A stretch of 26,092 bases of DNA from IMG/VR virus record IMGVR_UViG_3300034061_003747, positions 1 through 26,092 of that record; one strand, 5' to 3'. The notes under the pieces are model-generated. The model searched no databases, was not told the DNA's origin, and worked only from the letters and a program-made list of their open reading frames with translations. This stretch comes from a virus. Of the stretch, positions 13,439 to 20,073 are shown one piece after another. Numbering within the stretch: position 1 is the stretch's first letter; every line of letters begins with the position of its first letter. Position numbers and translations under genes: made by a program.

Positions 13439-13489
13439 TTATATATTATGTACAAACAATGGTGTTTGTTTTTTATTATTGGAGTTTTC

Positions 13490-14260
13490 ATGATCAGAGT
13501 CTTTTTGTGCCTAGCATTATTAACTGGCACAGTTTTTGCTAAACAAACTGAAATTGTTCTAACAGAAGAAAACTCAGTTAATTTTAATCAACCAGTTACT
13601 GGCGAATATACAGCTAAAAAATCTATTGAAATTTTTAAGAAGTCACTTAAAGCTAAAGAATTGTACTTAGTTCTAGATACTCCTGGTGGATCTGTTATGG
13701 CTGGGTTACAGTTTATTGACATTATTAAAAGCTTAAATATTAAAGTACATACTATTACTATTTTTGCAGCATCTATGGGTTATCAGATTGTGCAAGAATT
13801 AGGAACTAGATATATCCTTTCTTCTGGATCTCTTATGAGTCATAGAGGATCTGTGTCAGGAATGTCTGGACAAGTTCCAGGTGAGCTTAATTCTAGACTT
13901 AATTTTATCCAATCTCTTTTATCTAAAATGTCAGAATCTGCATCTAAAAGAGTTGGTATGTCAAAGTCAGACTACGAGGCTGCTATTGTAAATGAGTTGT
14001 GGACTTTTGGACAAAGTGCTGTTGATTCTCGTCATGCAGATGAAGTTGCTAGTGTTAGATGTGGGGACAATCTTTTAAATAAAACAAGATCAGAAGTAGT
14101 TAGTACAATTTTTGGAGATGCAGTTGTTACTTACTCAGCTTGTCCATTGGTTAGTGCTCCTATCTCAGTAGAACCTGTTAATGGTGTTAAAGCTGAACTT
14201 GCTCCTCTAATTAAAGATCAAATTAAAGCTAAAAATAAGAAGACTAATTTATCATTCTAA
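13490..14260 (+). CDS. Exported ClpP-like serine protease
   Basis: 256 residues with a signal peptide (MIRVFLCLALLTGTVFA, cleavage expected after residue 17). The start at 13490 is preferred over 13448 because GGAG lies five bases upstream. The mature part is a ClpP/crotonase fold: LYLVLDTPGGSVMAGLQ (oxyanion-strand region), IFAASMGYQIVQ with nucleophile-type Ser in ASMG, and LMSHRGSVSGMSGQVPGELNSRL with the catalytic-position His in SHRG. The place of the third catalytic residue reads VNELWTFGQSAV, where the usual Asp seems replaced by Asn or Glu. It would work in the periplasm or envelope rather than with a cytosolic Clp ATPase. Substrate unknown; candidates are host envelope proteins or signal-type peptides, as for SppA. 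Confidence 0.8.
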   Translation: MIRVFLCLALLTGTVFAKQTEIVLTEENSVNFNQPVTGEYTAKKSIEIFKKSLKAKELYLVLDTPGGSVMAGLQFIDIIKSLNIKVHTITIFAASMGYQIVQELGTRYILSSGSLMSHRGSVSGMSGQVPGELNSRLNFIQSLLSKMSESASKRVGMSKSDYEAAIVNELWTFGQSAVDSRHADEVASVRCGDNLLNKTRSEVVSTIFGDAVVTYSACPLVSAPISVEPVNGVKAELAPLIKDQIKAKNKKTNLSF

Positions 14261-14267
14261 GGTTTAT

Positions 14268-14645
14268 ATGGGAAAGTCGATAGAGGAATTACTAAAGCTT
14301 ATAGAAGAGAAGCCGAGGTCTGAAAGAAAGCCAAAAGAAGATAACAGAGATGTTTTGGATTTCATAAATGACCTTGGTATCGAATCTGGAACTGAAGCTA
14401 TACCTAACTATTTAATTTTCTTTATTTATAGATGTATTTGGAAGCCAGATCAGTCTAAGAAAAAAGCTAAGAAGATAACTTTCTTCCAAACTTTTGGGAA
14501 GCATTTTCCAGATTATAGAAAAAATAGACAACGATATTATATGCTAAAACAAGGATTATTTAATGTTAATGAGGAACTGCTAAAAGCTGCAAAACAATAT
14601 GACAAACAACACTGGCAAAACAAAAAATTACAAAAAAAAGTTTGA
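14268..14645 (+). CDS. Hypothetical basic protein, 125 aa
   Basis: Unrecognised. The N-terminal helix (IEELLKLIEEKPRSERKPK) is charged, the middle (AIPNYLIFFIYRCIWKPD) is hydrophobic, and the rest is Lys-rich and helical (KKKAKKITFFQTFGKHFPDYRKNRQRYYMLKQG). The basic C-terminus would suit nucleic-acid binding. Its 3' end overlaps the next gene by 47 bases. Such a pair upstream of a ClpX-like gene could be an adaptor and substrate, but this is speculation. Confidence 0.6.
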   Translation: MGKSIEELLKLIEEKPRSERKPKEDNRDVLDFINDLGIESGTEAIPNYLIFFIYRCIWKPDQSKKKAKKITFFQTFGKHFPDYRKNRQRYYMLKQGLFNVNEELLKAAKQYDKQHWQNKKLQKKV

Positions 14646-15153
14646 GTATCTTAATAAGAAAGGTGCTAGAGCGCAAAGACAGGAATTTATAGAAACTCCA
14701 TATTTGTCAGGAATTGTTAATGATAATGGGGAAAAAGTAATAAGAGCTTTGACAGAATCAGAAAAGGATTTTTTAAATAACTATTATAAAGAATTCGTAC
14801 ATGGAACTTTCAATACAGATAAAGAATCAACTGAGTTGTTTAAAAAAGCCAAGAAACTATCTAAGAAAAAAGAGAATATAAAATTCTTTGAACAGAATGG
14901 ATTTTATCCAGAGGAAGTCATAGAAGCCGTTGAAGCATTTAATGCTAAAAGTAAATCTCTTGGAAATTTAGTGTATGACTTTTGGGATCAAAGAGAGATA
15001 AACTCTGACGATTATAAGCGTAGATACGACATCCAAAATAATTCGGCAAAAGGTTTTCAGCTTGAATCTTTTGAAGATGTACAATATAATGCTAATGTTG
15101 AAGAATTAGATAATACAACCATCGAAGACTTAATAACACAGAGCGAGAAATAA
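14599..15153 (+). CDS. Hypothetical charged helical protein, 184 aa
   Basis: Unrecognised. Lys-rich N-terminus, then charged helices (ESEKDFLNNYYKEFVHG, ELFKKAKKLSKKKENIKFFEQNG, EEVIEAVEAFNAKSKSLGNLVYDFWDQ) and an acidic C-terminal tail. ATG 14599 lacks a good ribosome-binding site and overlaps the previous gene by 47 bases, which suggests translational coupling. No motif identified; possibly a scaffold or DNA-associated protein. Confidence 0.6.
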   Translation: MTNNTGKTKNYKKKFEYLNKKGARAQRQEFIETPYLSGIVNDNGEKVIRALTESEKDFLNNYYKEFVHGTFNTDKESTELFKKAKKLSKKKENIKFFEQNGFYPEEVIEAVEAFNAKSKSLGNLVYDFWDQREINSDDYKRRYDIQNNSAKGFQLESFEDVQYNANVEELDNTTIEDLITQSEK

Positions 15154-15344
15154 TGAAAAATAGAATTGAAATTAAAAAAGATAAGGATTCTGAAGATTAT
15201 TATATTGATATTTATGACATGGCTGATTTATTTGATGATGTAGAAGTAGTTGAATCTTATAAATTAGAATGGAAAGATGATGGATCTGTTTTAATAGAAT
15301 TTTTTGATAAAGATGGTAATAAAGTATTTCCAAAGAAAGCTTAA
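15153..15344 (+). CDS. Hypothetical very acidic protein, 63 aa
   Basis: Unrecognised. Dense Asp/Glu content (DKDSEDYYIDIYDMADLFDDVEVVES), beta-strand-like C-terminal half (YKLEWKDDGSVLIEFFDKDG). TAATG overlaps join it to both neighbours, including the ClpX-like ATPase. A small acidic protein in this position could be an adaptor or DNA mimic. Nothing in the sequence proves either. Confidence 0.55.
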   Translation: MKNRIEIKKDKDSEDYYIDIYDMADLFDDVEVVESYKLEWKDDGSVLIEFFDKDGNKVFPKKA

Positions 15345-16270
15345 TGAAAACTCCTGAGCAAATTAAAAAAGAATTGGACGAGTATGTTATTGGTCATGAA
15401 AAGACTAAAAAATCTCTTTCGGTAGCAGCTTACAATCATTTTAAAAGAATGAATGGAAGCTCTATTAAAAAGTCAAACGTACTCCTAATTGGACCTACTG
15501 GATGTGGCAAAACCTATTTAGTTTCTATTTTAGCCAGGATTCTAGGGGTTAGTTTTTTAACCAGCGATGCGACTCAATTTACTTCATCTGGGTATCAAGG
15601 TAGAAGCGTAGAAGAGCTTATTACGGATCTGCTGGGTATTTGTGAAGGAGATGAGAGAAAAGCTGCTAAATCAATTATTTACATTGATGAAATTGATAAG
15701 ATTAAAAAGAAAACTAATCAAGACGGTGGAGCTGATGTTAATGGACTTGGCGTACAGCAATCTCTTTTAAAGCTACTAGAAGGAAGTGATGTTCCGTATA
15801 TTTCCAAGTATTCCCAGAATGGGGAGTACGATAGGAAGATGGATACTAAGGATATTATGTTTATATGCTCAGGAGCTTTTGTAGGTCTAGAATCTGCTAC
15901 AGTTCCTAATCTAATAGACTTTGGGATGATTCCAGAGTTCTTGGGTAGGTTTCCAGTTATCACACAGCTTCAGGAGCTTAAATTTGACGATTATAGAAAG
16001 ATCCTACGTGACTCTAAGGGGTCTATCCTAAACTCGTTTAAAGAGTGGTTTTTGAGCGAAGGGATTGAATTAGTAGTAGATGATAGTGCTATTAATATTA
16101 TTGCTCAGAAAGCAATTGAGAAGGGTCTAGGAGCTAGAGGTTTGCACAGTGTTTTAGATGAAGCTCTTTTAAATGCTCAATTTGAAGTTCCTAGCTTAGA
16201 GAAAAAGCCAAGCAAATTTACCTTAGATTCTATGGTAGTTATGTCTGGAAAGCCTAGATGGGTTTATTAA
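15344..16270 (+). CDS. ClpX-like AAA+ unfoldase lacking zinc domain and ClpP-docking loop
   Basis: 308 residues against about 420 for bacterial ClpX. It opens at the AAA+ module (LDEYVIGHEKTKKSLSVAAYNHFKR), so the N-terminal zinc-binding domain is missing. Walker A GPTGCGKT is at 50-57, pore loop 1 GYQG at 83-86 (ClpX has GYVG), Walker B IIYIDEIDKI with D115 and E116, PEFLGRFPVI with the arginine-finger-type R202, and sensor 2 GLGARGLHSVL with R265. Between SGAFVGLE and IDFGMIPEF only seven residues remain, so the long segment bearing the IGF ClpP-docking loop is gone. The protein probably remodels rather than degrades its targets. Phage complexes or host proteins are possible substrates; the acidic small protein before it is a possible adaptor. 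Confidence 0.88.
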   Translation: MKTPEQIKKELDEYVIGHEKTKKSLSVAAYNHFKRMNGSSIKKSNVLLIGPTGCGKTYLVSILARILGVSFLTSDATQFTSSGYQGRSVEELITDLLGICEGDERKAAKSIIYIDEIDKIKKKTNQDGGADVNGLGVQQSLLKLLEGSDVPYISKYSQNGEYDRKMDTKDIMFICSGAFVGLESATVPNLIDFGMIPEFLGRFPVITQLQELKFDDYRKILRDSKGSILNSFKEWFLSEGIELVVDDSAINIIAQKAIEKGLGARGLHSVLDEALLNAQFEVPSLEKKPSKFTLDSMVVMSGKPRWVY

Positions 16271-16446
16271 TGAAAAGAAGTGAAATGGTGGAAATTATCT
16301 TTCTTGAATTATTTCCATTAGGAATTGGAAAAGAAACCTGTGCAGATATTTTAACCTTAATAGAAGGAGCTGGGATGTTACCTCCAACTATGAGACTTCC
16401 TGCTTTTGGAGTTATGGATAACGCTTGGGAGCCAGAAGATGAATAA
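16270..16446 (+). CDS. Hypothetical small phage protein, 58 aa
   Basis: The ATG at 16270 overlaps the ClpX-like stop (TAATG) and is preferred over 16258. Helical N-terminal half (EMVEIIFLELFPLGIGKETCADILTLIEGAGMLPP) and an acidic end (NAWEPEDE). A pattern of helix, then AGMLPP, then WEPE at the C-terminus recurs in small phage proteins in my memory, without an assigned role. It overlaps the next gene by eight bases. Confidence 0.6.
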   Translation: MKRSEMVEIIFLELFPLGIGKETCADILTLIEGAGMLPPTMRLPAFGVMDNAWEPEDE

Positions 16447-16993
16447 TGCAAACTTACCTCCAATTCCTGTTTACATCTGGGATTATTTTCTTTTTGACTC
16501 CAGTTCAAACAAGGAGGGTAAGACTAGTGGGCATTTGATATCTGTCAGAGCGAGGCAGAATCAAGCTCTTCAGTTTAGCATTTTATTGGACAATGGCGTA
16601 CTTTTCACAGGACTTCCTGCCCATGCTATTACCTTTAGGGAAGATCTTATTAATGGTAAATTAGAGCTTCCTGACGCTCAAATGTGGGATTGCATTAGTG
16701 ACGACATTGACGTTTTTGTTATGGAAACTCTTAGATATGCTGAGTGCGAAGTTAAGCCTGACATGATACCAGCAAAGTCTGGAAAGTATCTTTTCACCAT
16801 AGACTTTGTTGGAGAGGGATTCTCTCGTCACCCTACACATTGGAAACAGCTCCATGCCATTCAAACAAATGATGGATATTTAATGCTTTATCCTCAGTAT
16901 CGAATTATATTCTTAGACAAGGCTTTGTTTGAAGATGTAGAAAAACTTCCAGAATACAAAGCAAATTCTCGACATTGGATTGTAGGCTCATGA
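16439..16993 (+). CDS. Hypothetical protein, 184 aa
   Basis: ATG 16439 is preferred over 16406 because GGGAG lies about seven bases upstream and the overlap with the previous gene is short. Probably globular and beta-rich: VYIWDYFLFDS, HLISVRARQNQALQFSILLDNG, HAITFRED, KYLFTIDFVG, HKQ-type HWKQLHAI, YLMLYPQYRIIFLD. Many Trp/His/Asp residues but no family motif I can name. GC content looks slightly higher than in the neighbouring genes. Function unknown. Confidence 0.65.
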   Translation: MNNANLPPIPVYIWDYFLFDSSSNKEGKTSGHLISVRARQNQALQFSILLDNGVLFTGLPAHAITFREDLINGKLELPDAQMWDCISDDIDVFVMETLRYAECEVKPDMIPAKSGKYLFTIDFVGEGFSRHPTHWKQLHAIQTNDGYLMLYPQYRIIFLDKALFEDVEKLPEYKANSRHWIVGS

Positions 16994-17148
16994 AAGATCT
17001 AACTTTTGGAACTTTAATTTGTTGTTTATTCTTAGCTTTTATGCTAGGATTTGTGACATGTCATAAACTATATGCTGGTTTAGACAACAAGGACTTTCAT
17101 GGTTTCTCTAATATATGGCGGCATAACACATCATTACTTAGCTTCTAA
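16990..17148 (+). CDS. Short membrane or signal-bearing protein, 52 aa
   Basis: The ATG overlaps the previous TGA (ATGA). One hydrophobic segment, about residues 6-24, ending CH, is followed by a 28-residue tail. It could be a lipoprotein-like or single-TM envelope peptide: VTC resembles a weak lipobox. The last 50 bases overlap the start of the barrel-like gene in another frame. The pair may be coupled envelope proteins. Confidence 0.55.
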   Translation: MKDLTFGTLICCLFLAFMLGFVTCHKLYAGLDNKDFHGFSNIWRHNTSLLSF

Positions 17149-17503
17149 TCTTCCTTATTGCAATAGGATTAATAATGTTGGCACAATCCATAATGAATAT
17201 GTCATTGCATTAGTTGGCAATAAAAATACTAAGTTTGGTTTTTTAAATGGAAAAGATTCAGCCTGTGGGAATATCTTTGGACCTATTTCTAGCTTTAATA
17301 TAAGAAAAAATGTAGATATTATGGTTGGTGGATATAACACTAATTTTAATGAATTTAATAAGTTAGGAATTATTCCAGTTCACATTGGGAATATAACTCC
17401 AATTATTGGGGCAAATTTTAGAATTCCAATTACAAAGAATATAGAAATTAATAATCTTATTTCTATTGGAATAATAACCCATGCTTTAAGTGTGAGCTTT
17501 TAA
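17099..17503 (+). CDS. Beta-barrel-like (PagP-like C-terminal) protein, 134 aa
   Basis: Starts MVSLIYGGITHHYL with AAGGA six bases upstream. The chain alternates strands and turns: NEYVIALVGN, KFGFLNGKDSACGN, VDIMVGGYNTNFNEFNKLGI, GNITPIIGANFRIPITKNIEINNLISIGIITHALSVSF. The GGYN...TP..G..F.IP.T..... .S.GI..H...V.F ending, with terminal Phe, recalls small outer-membrane barrels such as PagP and similar phage proteins. No signal peptide of its own is visible; the overlapping upstream ORF has one. Function unknown. Confidence 0.6.
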   Translation: MVSLIYGGITHHYLASNLPYCNRINNVGTIHNEYVIALVGNKNTKFGFLNGKDSACGNIFGPISSFNIRKNVDIMVGGYNTNFNEFNKLGIIPVHIGNITPIIGANFRIPITKNIEINNLISIGIITHALSVSF

Positions 17504-17505
17504 TT

Positions 17506-17661
17506 ATGAACTATGTTAGACTTTTTTCAATTGTAGTAATTCTTATAAATTCTTTTAGATTATTGTTTAGTAATGATCCGATAGAATCTTCTATTGGTCT
17601 TATATTAATACCAGTGTTTATCGTATATCTTAAAAAAGTAATTTATAGACTCCAGCAATGA
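17506..17661 (+). CDS. Small membrane protein, 51 aa, end of plus-strand cluster
   Basis: ATG at 17506 follows the barrel-like gene by two bases. Two hydrophobic stretches, about residues 5-21 and 29-43, flank a short polar loop (SNDPIESS), and the end is basic (KKVIYRLQQ). It is the last plus-strand gene and its final 32 bases overlap the end of the opposing minus-strand gene. Function unknown; a small membrane hairpin could be holin-like. Confidence 0.5.
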   Translation: MNYVRLFSIVVILINSFRLLFSNDPIESSIGLILIPVFIVYLKKVIYRLQQ

Positions 17662-17899
17662 AAGTTACTACTGATGCTAAAGCTCCAATTATTCTTAGAG
17701 ATGCATCCATTATAGCCACATGCTTTTTAATTGGCTGAATTTCTTCTTTAACCAACTTAATTTGTTCTTCTGCTAAATCAGTTCTGTAGATATGGTGCTC
17801 TAAGTCCTTAGCTTGCTTAGCAAGAGTTACGTCAATATTGGAGATCTTATCTTCAATACGATCTAGCTTTTGATCCATCTTGTCTAAATGATCTTGCAT
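17630..17899 (-). CDS. Coiled-coil protein with C-terminal TM helix, 89 aa (holin/XhlA-like)
   Basis: Residues 1-60 are heptad-rich (LDKMDQKLDRIEDKISNIDVTLAKQAKDLEHHIYRTDLAEEQI), then EEIQPIKKHVAIM and a C-terminal TM helix at about residues 67-88 (SLRIIGALASVVTFIAGVYKLLF). The HHIYRTDLAEEQ...PIKKHV segment is typical of small phage proteins annotated as XhlA-like or holin-associated, often found after the structural genes. It ends the minus-strand operon. A lysis or injection role is likely by analogy; it is on the other strand from the endolysin. Confidence 0.68.
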   Translation of the reverse strand: MQDHLDKMDQKLDRIEDKISNIDVTLAKQAKDLEHHIYRTDLAEEQIKLVKEEIQPIKKHVAIMDASLRIIGALASVVTFIAGVYKLLF

Positions 17900-17907
17900 A
17901 GTAAGCC

Positions 17908-20073
17908 TTATTTACCTTTTAATTTTTTTATAATATCTCTAAAAGCTGGTTGCTGGTTTAATCCAAACAAAATAGATTCTTTTTCTCTAGGAGAAGCATC
18001 TATAATTTGATTTAAAACTCGTCCATATTCTTGAGATGCCTTATCTGTACCTGATTGCATAGCTTGTGCCATAGAAGCTATTTCTTCTGGGTTATCTGCT
18101 TTTAATTTATATTGTTTATTTGTCATCCATTCTGGAAGTATATCTTCTATAAAAGATTGTCTTTTCTGCATTTTCTGCATTTCTTCTGGAGAAACTTGAT
18201 AATTTTGAGCTATTTTTTTAGATCTCTCTTGTGCTGAATACTCCATTGCTTTCTTTGCTTGTATTGGGGAAATTGGTACTGGATTTATTGCTTCAAATGC
18301 TGCATATGGTATAGCAGCAATTTCTGGAAGACCTTCTTCTTTAGCTTCTTGATATCCAAAATAACCTCCAGCTGCTGCTCCTGCTACTCCTGCAAGTGGT
18401 CCTAAAACTTTAGCAGTGGTTTTTAATGATTGAGGAATTTTTTCTGCAAGCCTAGATCCAAAAGTAGCTGCTTGATATGATCCAGTTGGGGTTTTTAAAG
18501 CTTTTACTCCTTCGTATCCTACTATCGGAGCTATTTGTCCAATACCAGCACCTATCATAAATCTAAAGGCATCAGTAGCTCCAAATTTCATAGCTTTAGT
18601 TGGGTCTAGTAAATCCATTTTAATAGCTGCCTGTTTTACTTTATCTAATAAAACAGGATCAGCCACCAAAGTATCTAGTAATTTTCTACCTTCTTGTATA
18701 TCAACATTTTGTAAATCTTTAGTAGATGGATTCATTACTCTTTTAATAAATTGTTGCTCGGATTGCCCTATTTTTACAGACTCTGGAGAAAACTTAGAAA
18801 TTTTACCTTCTAATGTACTTGTATCTATCTGTCCAGTGGTTCGTTCAATAAATCCTGCCTGTTCTGCAGCCTCTAATTCTGTCAATAATTTATTAACTTC
18901 TTTAAATTTTTCATCTGATTTTGTTCCTAATGGGGCTAACTGTGCTCTTAATTTTTCTCTAACTTTTGCTGCAAGTTCACTGTTTATTCCAGAATTTTTA
19001 TCCCATCCTTGTGCGCTAAGATTTCTTAAAAAGTCAAAAGCCTCTCTTCCTTTTTTACTAGTAACATCTGTTATATCTTCTAACATTTTATTAATTGCTG
19101 TTTCATTTATAGATTCTTTAGGTTCTAGTCCTTTAGCAGAAGCATATTTATTAGCTAACGGAGTTTCAGATTGTTTAATTAATTCTTCTGTAGTTTCTGC
19201 AGTTATGTCTTTTTTTGAAACTTCATTTAATTTTTTTGTAAGTTCAGTTTTATCAGATTGTAATTTTTTAATTAAATTAAGCTCTTCTTTTTTTGAAGTA
19301 GCTAATGCCTTATCAAAAGCTTCATTATATATTTCTTTTTCGTCAACTGGTACTAATTCTAATGTCCCTGGAGTTTTATATGTTTTTGCATTTTTTACAG
19401 CTTCATCTCCTGCTTTTTCTGCTTTATTTTGTGCATATTCTTTTGCATTAGCTATTAAATTATCTTTTTCCAATAATAAGTTCTGTAATCTTTCTACCTC
19501 TAATTGTTGTTTTTGAGAAATTGTTGTTTTTAATTTTTTTTGAAAAGGTTCTTCTTTTATACGAACTGGCGTTAATAATTCTGGAAGAGCTTCTTCCACT
19601 GCTTTTTCAGCAACTTCTCTAGTTAATGGAGTAGGTGCTAATTTTTCTGCTTCACCCAAAGCCATAGTAGCCTGTAAATTTTTAGCCTTAAAAGAATTTT
19701 CAAGTTGTTTAAATGTATCTTGAATAGCTTCAGGAGTCATTCCACTGGCTTCCATAGCCTTGTAATTTTGTTTAAGATAATCTGTTTGCTCTGGAGATAA
19801 TCCTCCAATTTTTTGCGCAGCAAATTCTCCTGCTTTTGAAAAAGCTTTAGGTAATGCTTCAGTTACTGCCGTAGTACCTTTATAAGCAGTAGACCAAGTT
19901 GGAGTAAATATCTGAGATTCATTTTCAATAGCTGCTGGTATTTCTTGTGGTTTATTAAATTCAGCTAACTCTTCTTGCGTTGGAGGAGCAAATATATCAT
20001 CCTTATTAGAATTAAATTCAGCTAACTCTTCTTGCGTTGGAGGAGCAAATATATCCTTTTCTTTTTCGCTCAT
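17908..20073 (-). CDS. Large virion-like protein, 721 aa, possible ejection protein
   Basis: Highly charged, helical and low in cysteine. The N-terminus carries two copies of DIFAPPTQEELAEFN (residues 7-21 and 26-40). Long coiled coils follow (residues about 165-310, for example QQLEVERLQNLLLEKDNLIANA). Near the C-terminal third are two hydrophobic glycine-zipper segments, FRFMIGAGIGQIAPIVG and VLGPLAGVAGAAAGGYFGY. These could insert into a membrane during DNA entry, as proposed for podovirus internal virion proteins. The last part is charged and ends KKLKGK. ATGA overlaps the 473-aa gene. No enzymatic motif such as a lysozyme or transglycosylase was seen. Virion role is inferred from composition and neighbours. 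Confidence 0.65.
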   Translation of the reverse strand: MSEKEKDIFAPPTQEELAEFNSNKDDIFAPPTQEELAEFNKPQEIPAAIENESQIFTPTWSTAYKGTTAVTEALPKAFSKAGEFAAQKIGGLSPEQTDYLKQNYKAMEASGMTPEAIQDTFKQLENSFKAKNLQATMALGEAEKLAPTPLTREVAEKAVEEALPELLTPVRIKEEPFQKKLKTTISQKQQLEVERLQNLLLEKDNLIANAKEYAQNKAEKAGDEAVKNAKTYKTPGTLELVPVDEKEIYNEAFDKALATSKKEELNLIKKLQSDKTELTKKLNEVSKKDITAETTEELIKQSETPLANKYASAKGLEPKESINETAINKMLEDITDVTSKKGREAFDFLRNLSAQGWDKNSGINSELAAKVREKLRAQLAPLGTKSDEKFKEVNKLLTELEAAEQAGFIERTTGQIDTSTLEGKISKFSPESVKIGQSEQQFIKRVMNPSTKDLQNVDIQEGRKLLDTLVADPVLLDKVKQAAIKMDLLDPTKAMKFGATDAFRFMIGAGIGQIAPIVGYEGVKALKTPTGSYQAATFGSRLAEKIPQSLKTTAKVLGPLAGVAGAAAGGYFGYQEAKEEGLPEIAAIPYAAFEAINPVPISPIQAKKAMEYSAQERSKKIAQNYQVSPEEMQKMQKRQSFIEDILPEWMTNKQYKLKADNPEEIASMAQAMQSGTDKASQEYGRVLNQIIDASPREKESILFGLNQQPAFRDIIKKLKGK
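19954..20055 (-). repeat. Tandem 57-bp repeat unit with 45-bp exact identity
   Basis: Bases 19954-19998 and 20011-20055 are identical over 45 bp and offset by 57 bp (19 codons). In the 721-aa protein they encode two copies of DIFAPPTQEELAEFN. Identity at the third codon positions too points to a recent duplication. Confidence 0.93.

Noticed and set aside
18836-19516. Plus-strand open frame of 226 codons opposite the 721-aa gene
   Set aside because: Ser/Phe/Leu-rich translation typical of the antisense of a Lys/Glu/Ala-rich coiled coil; no ribosome-binding site, and the minus-strand gene is continuous here.
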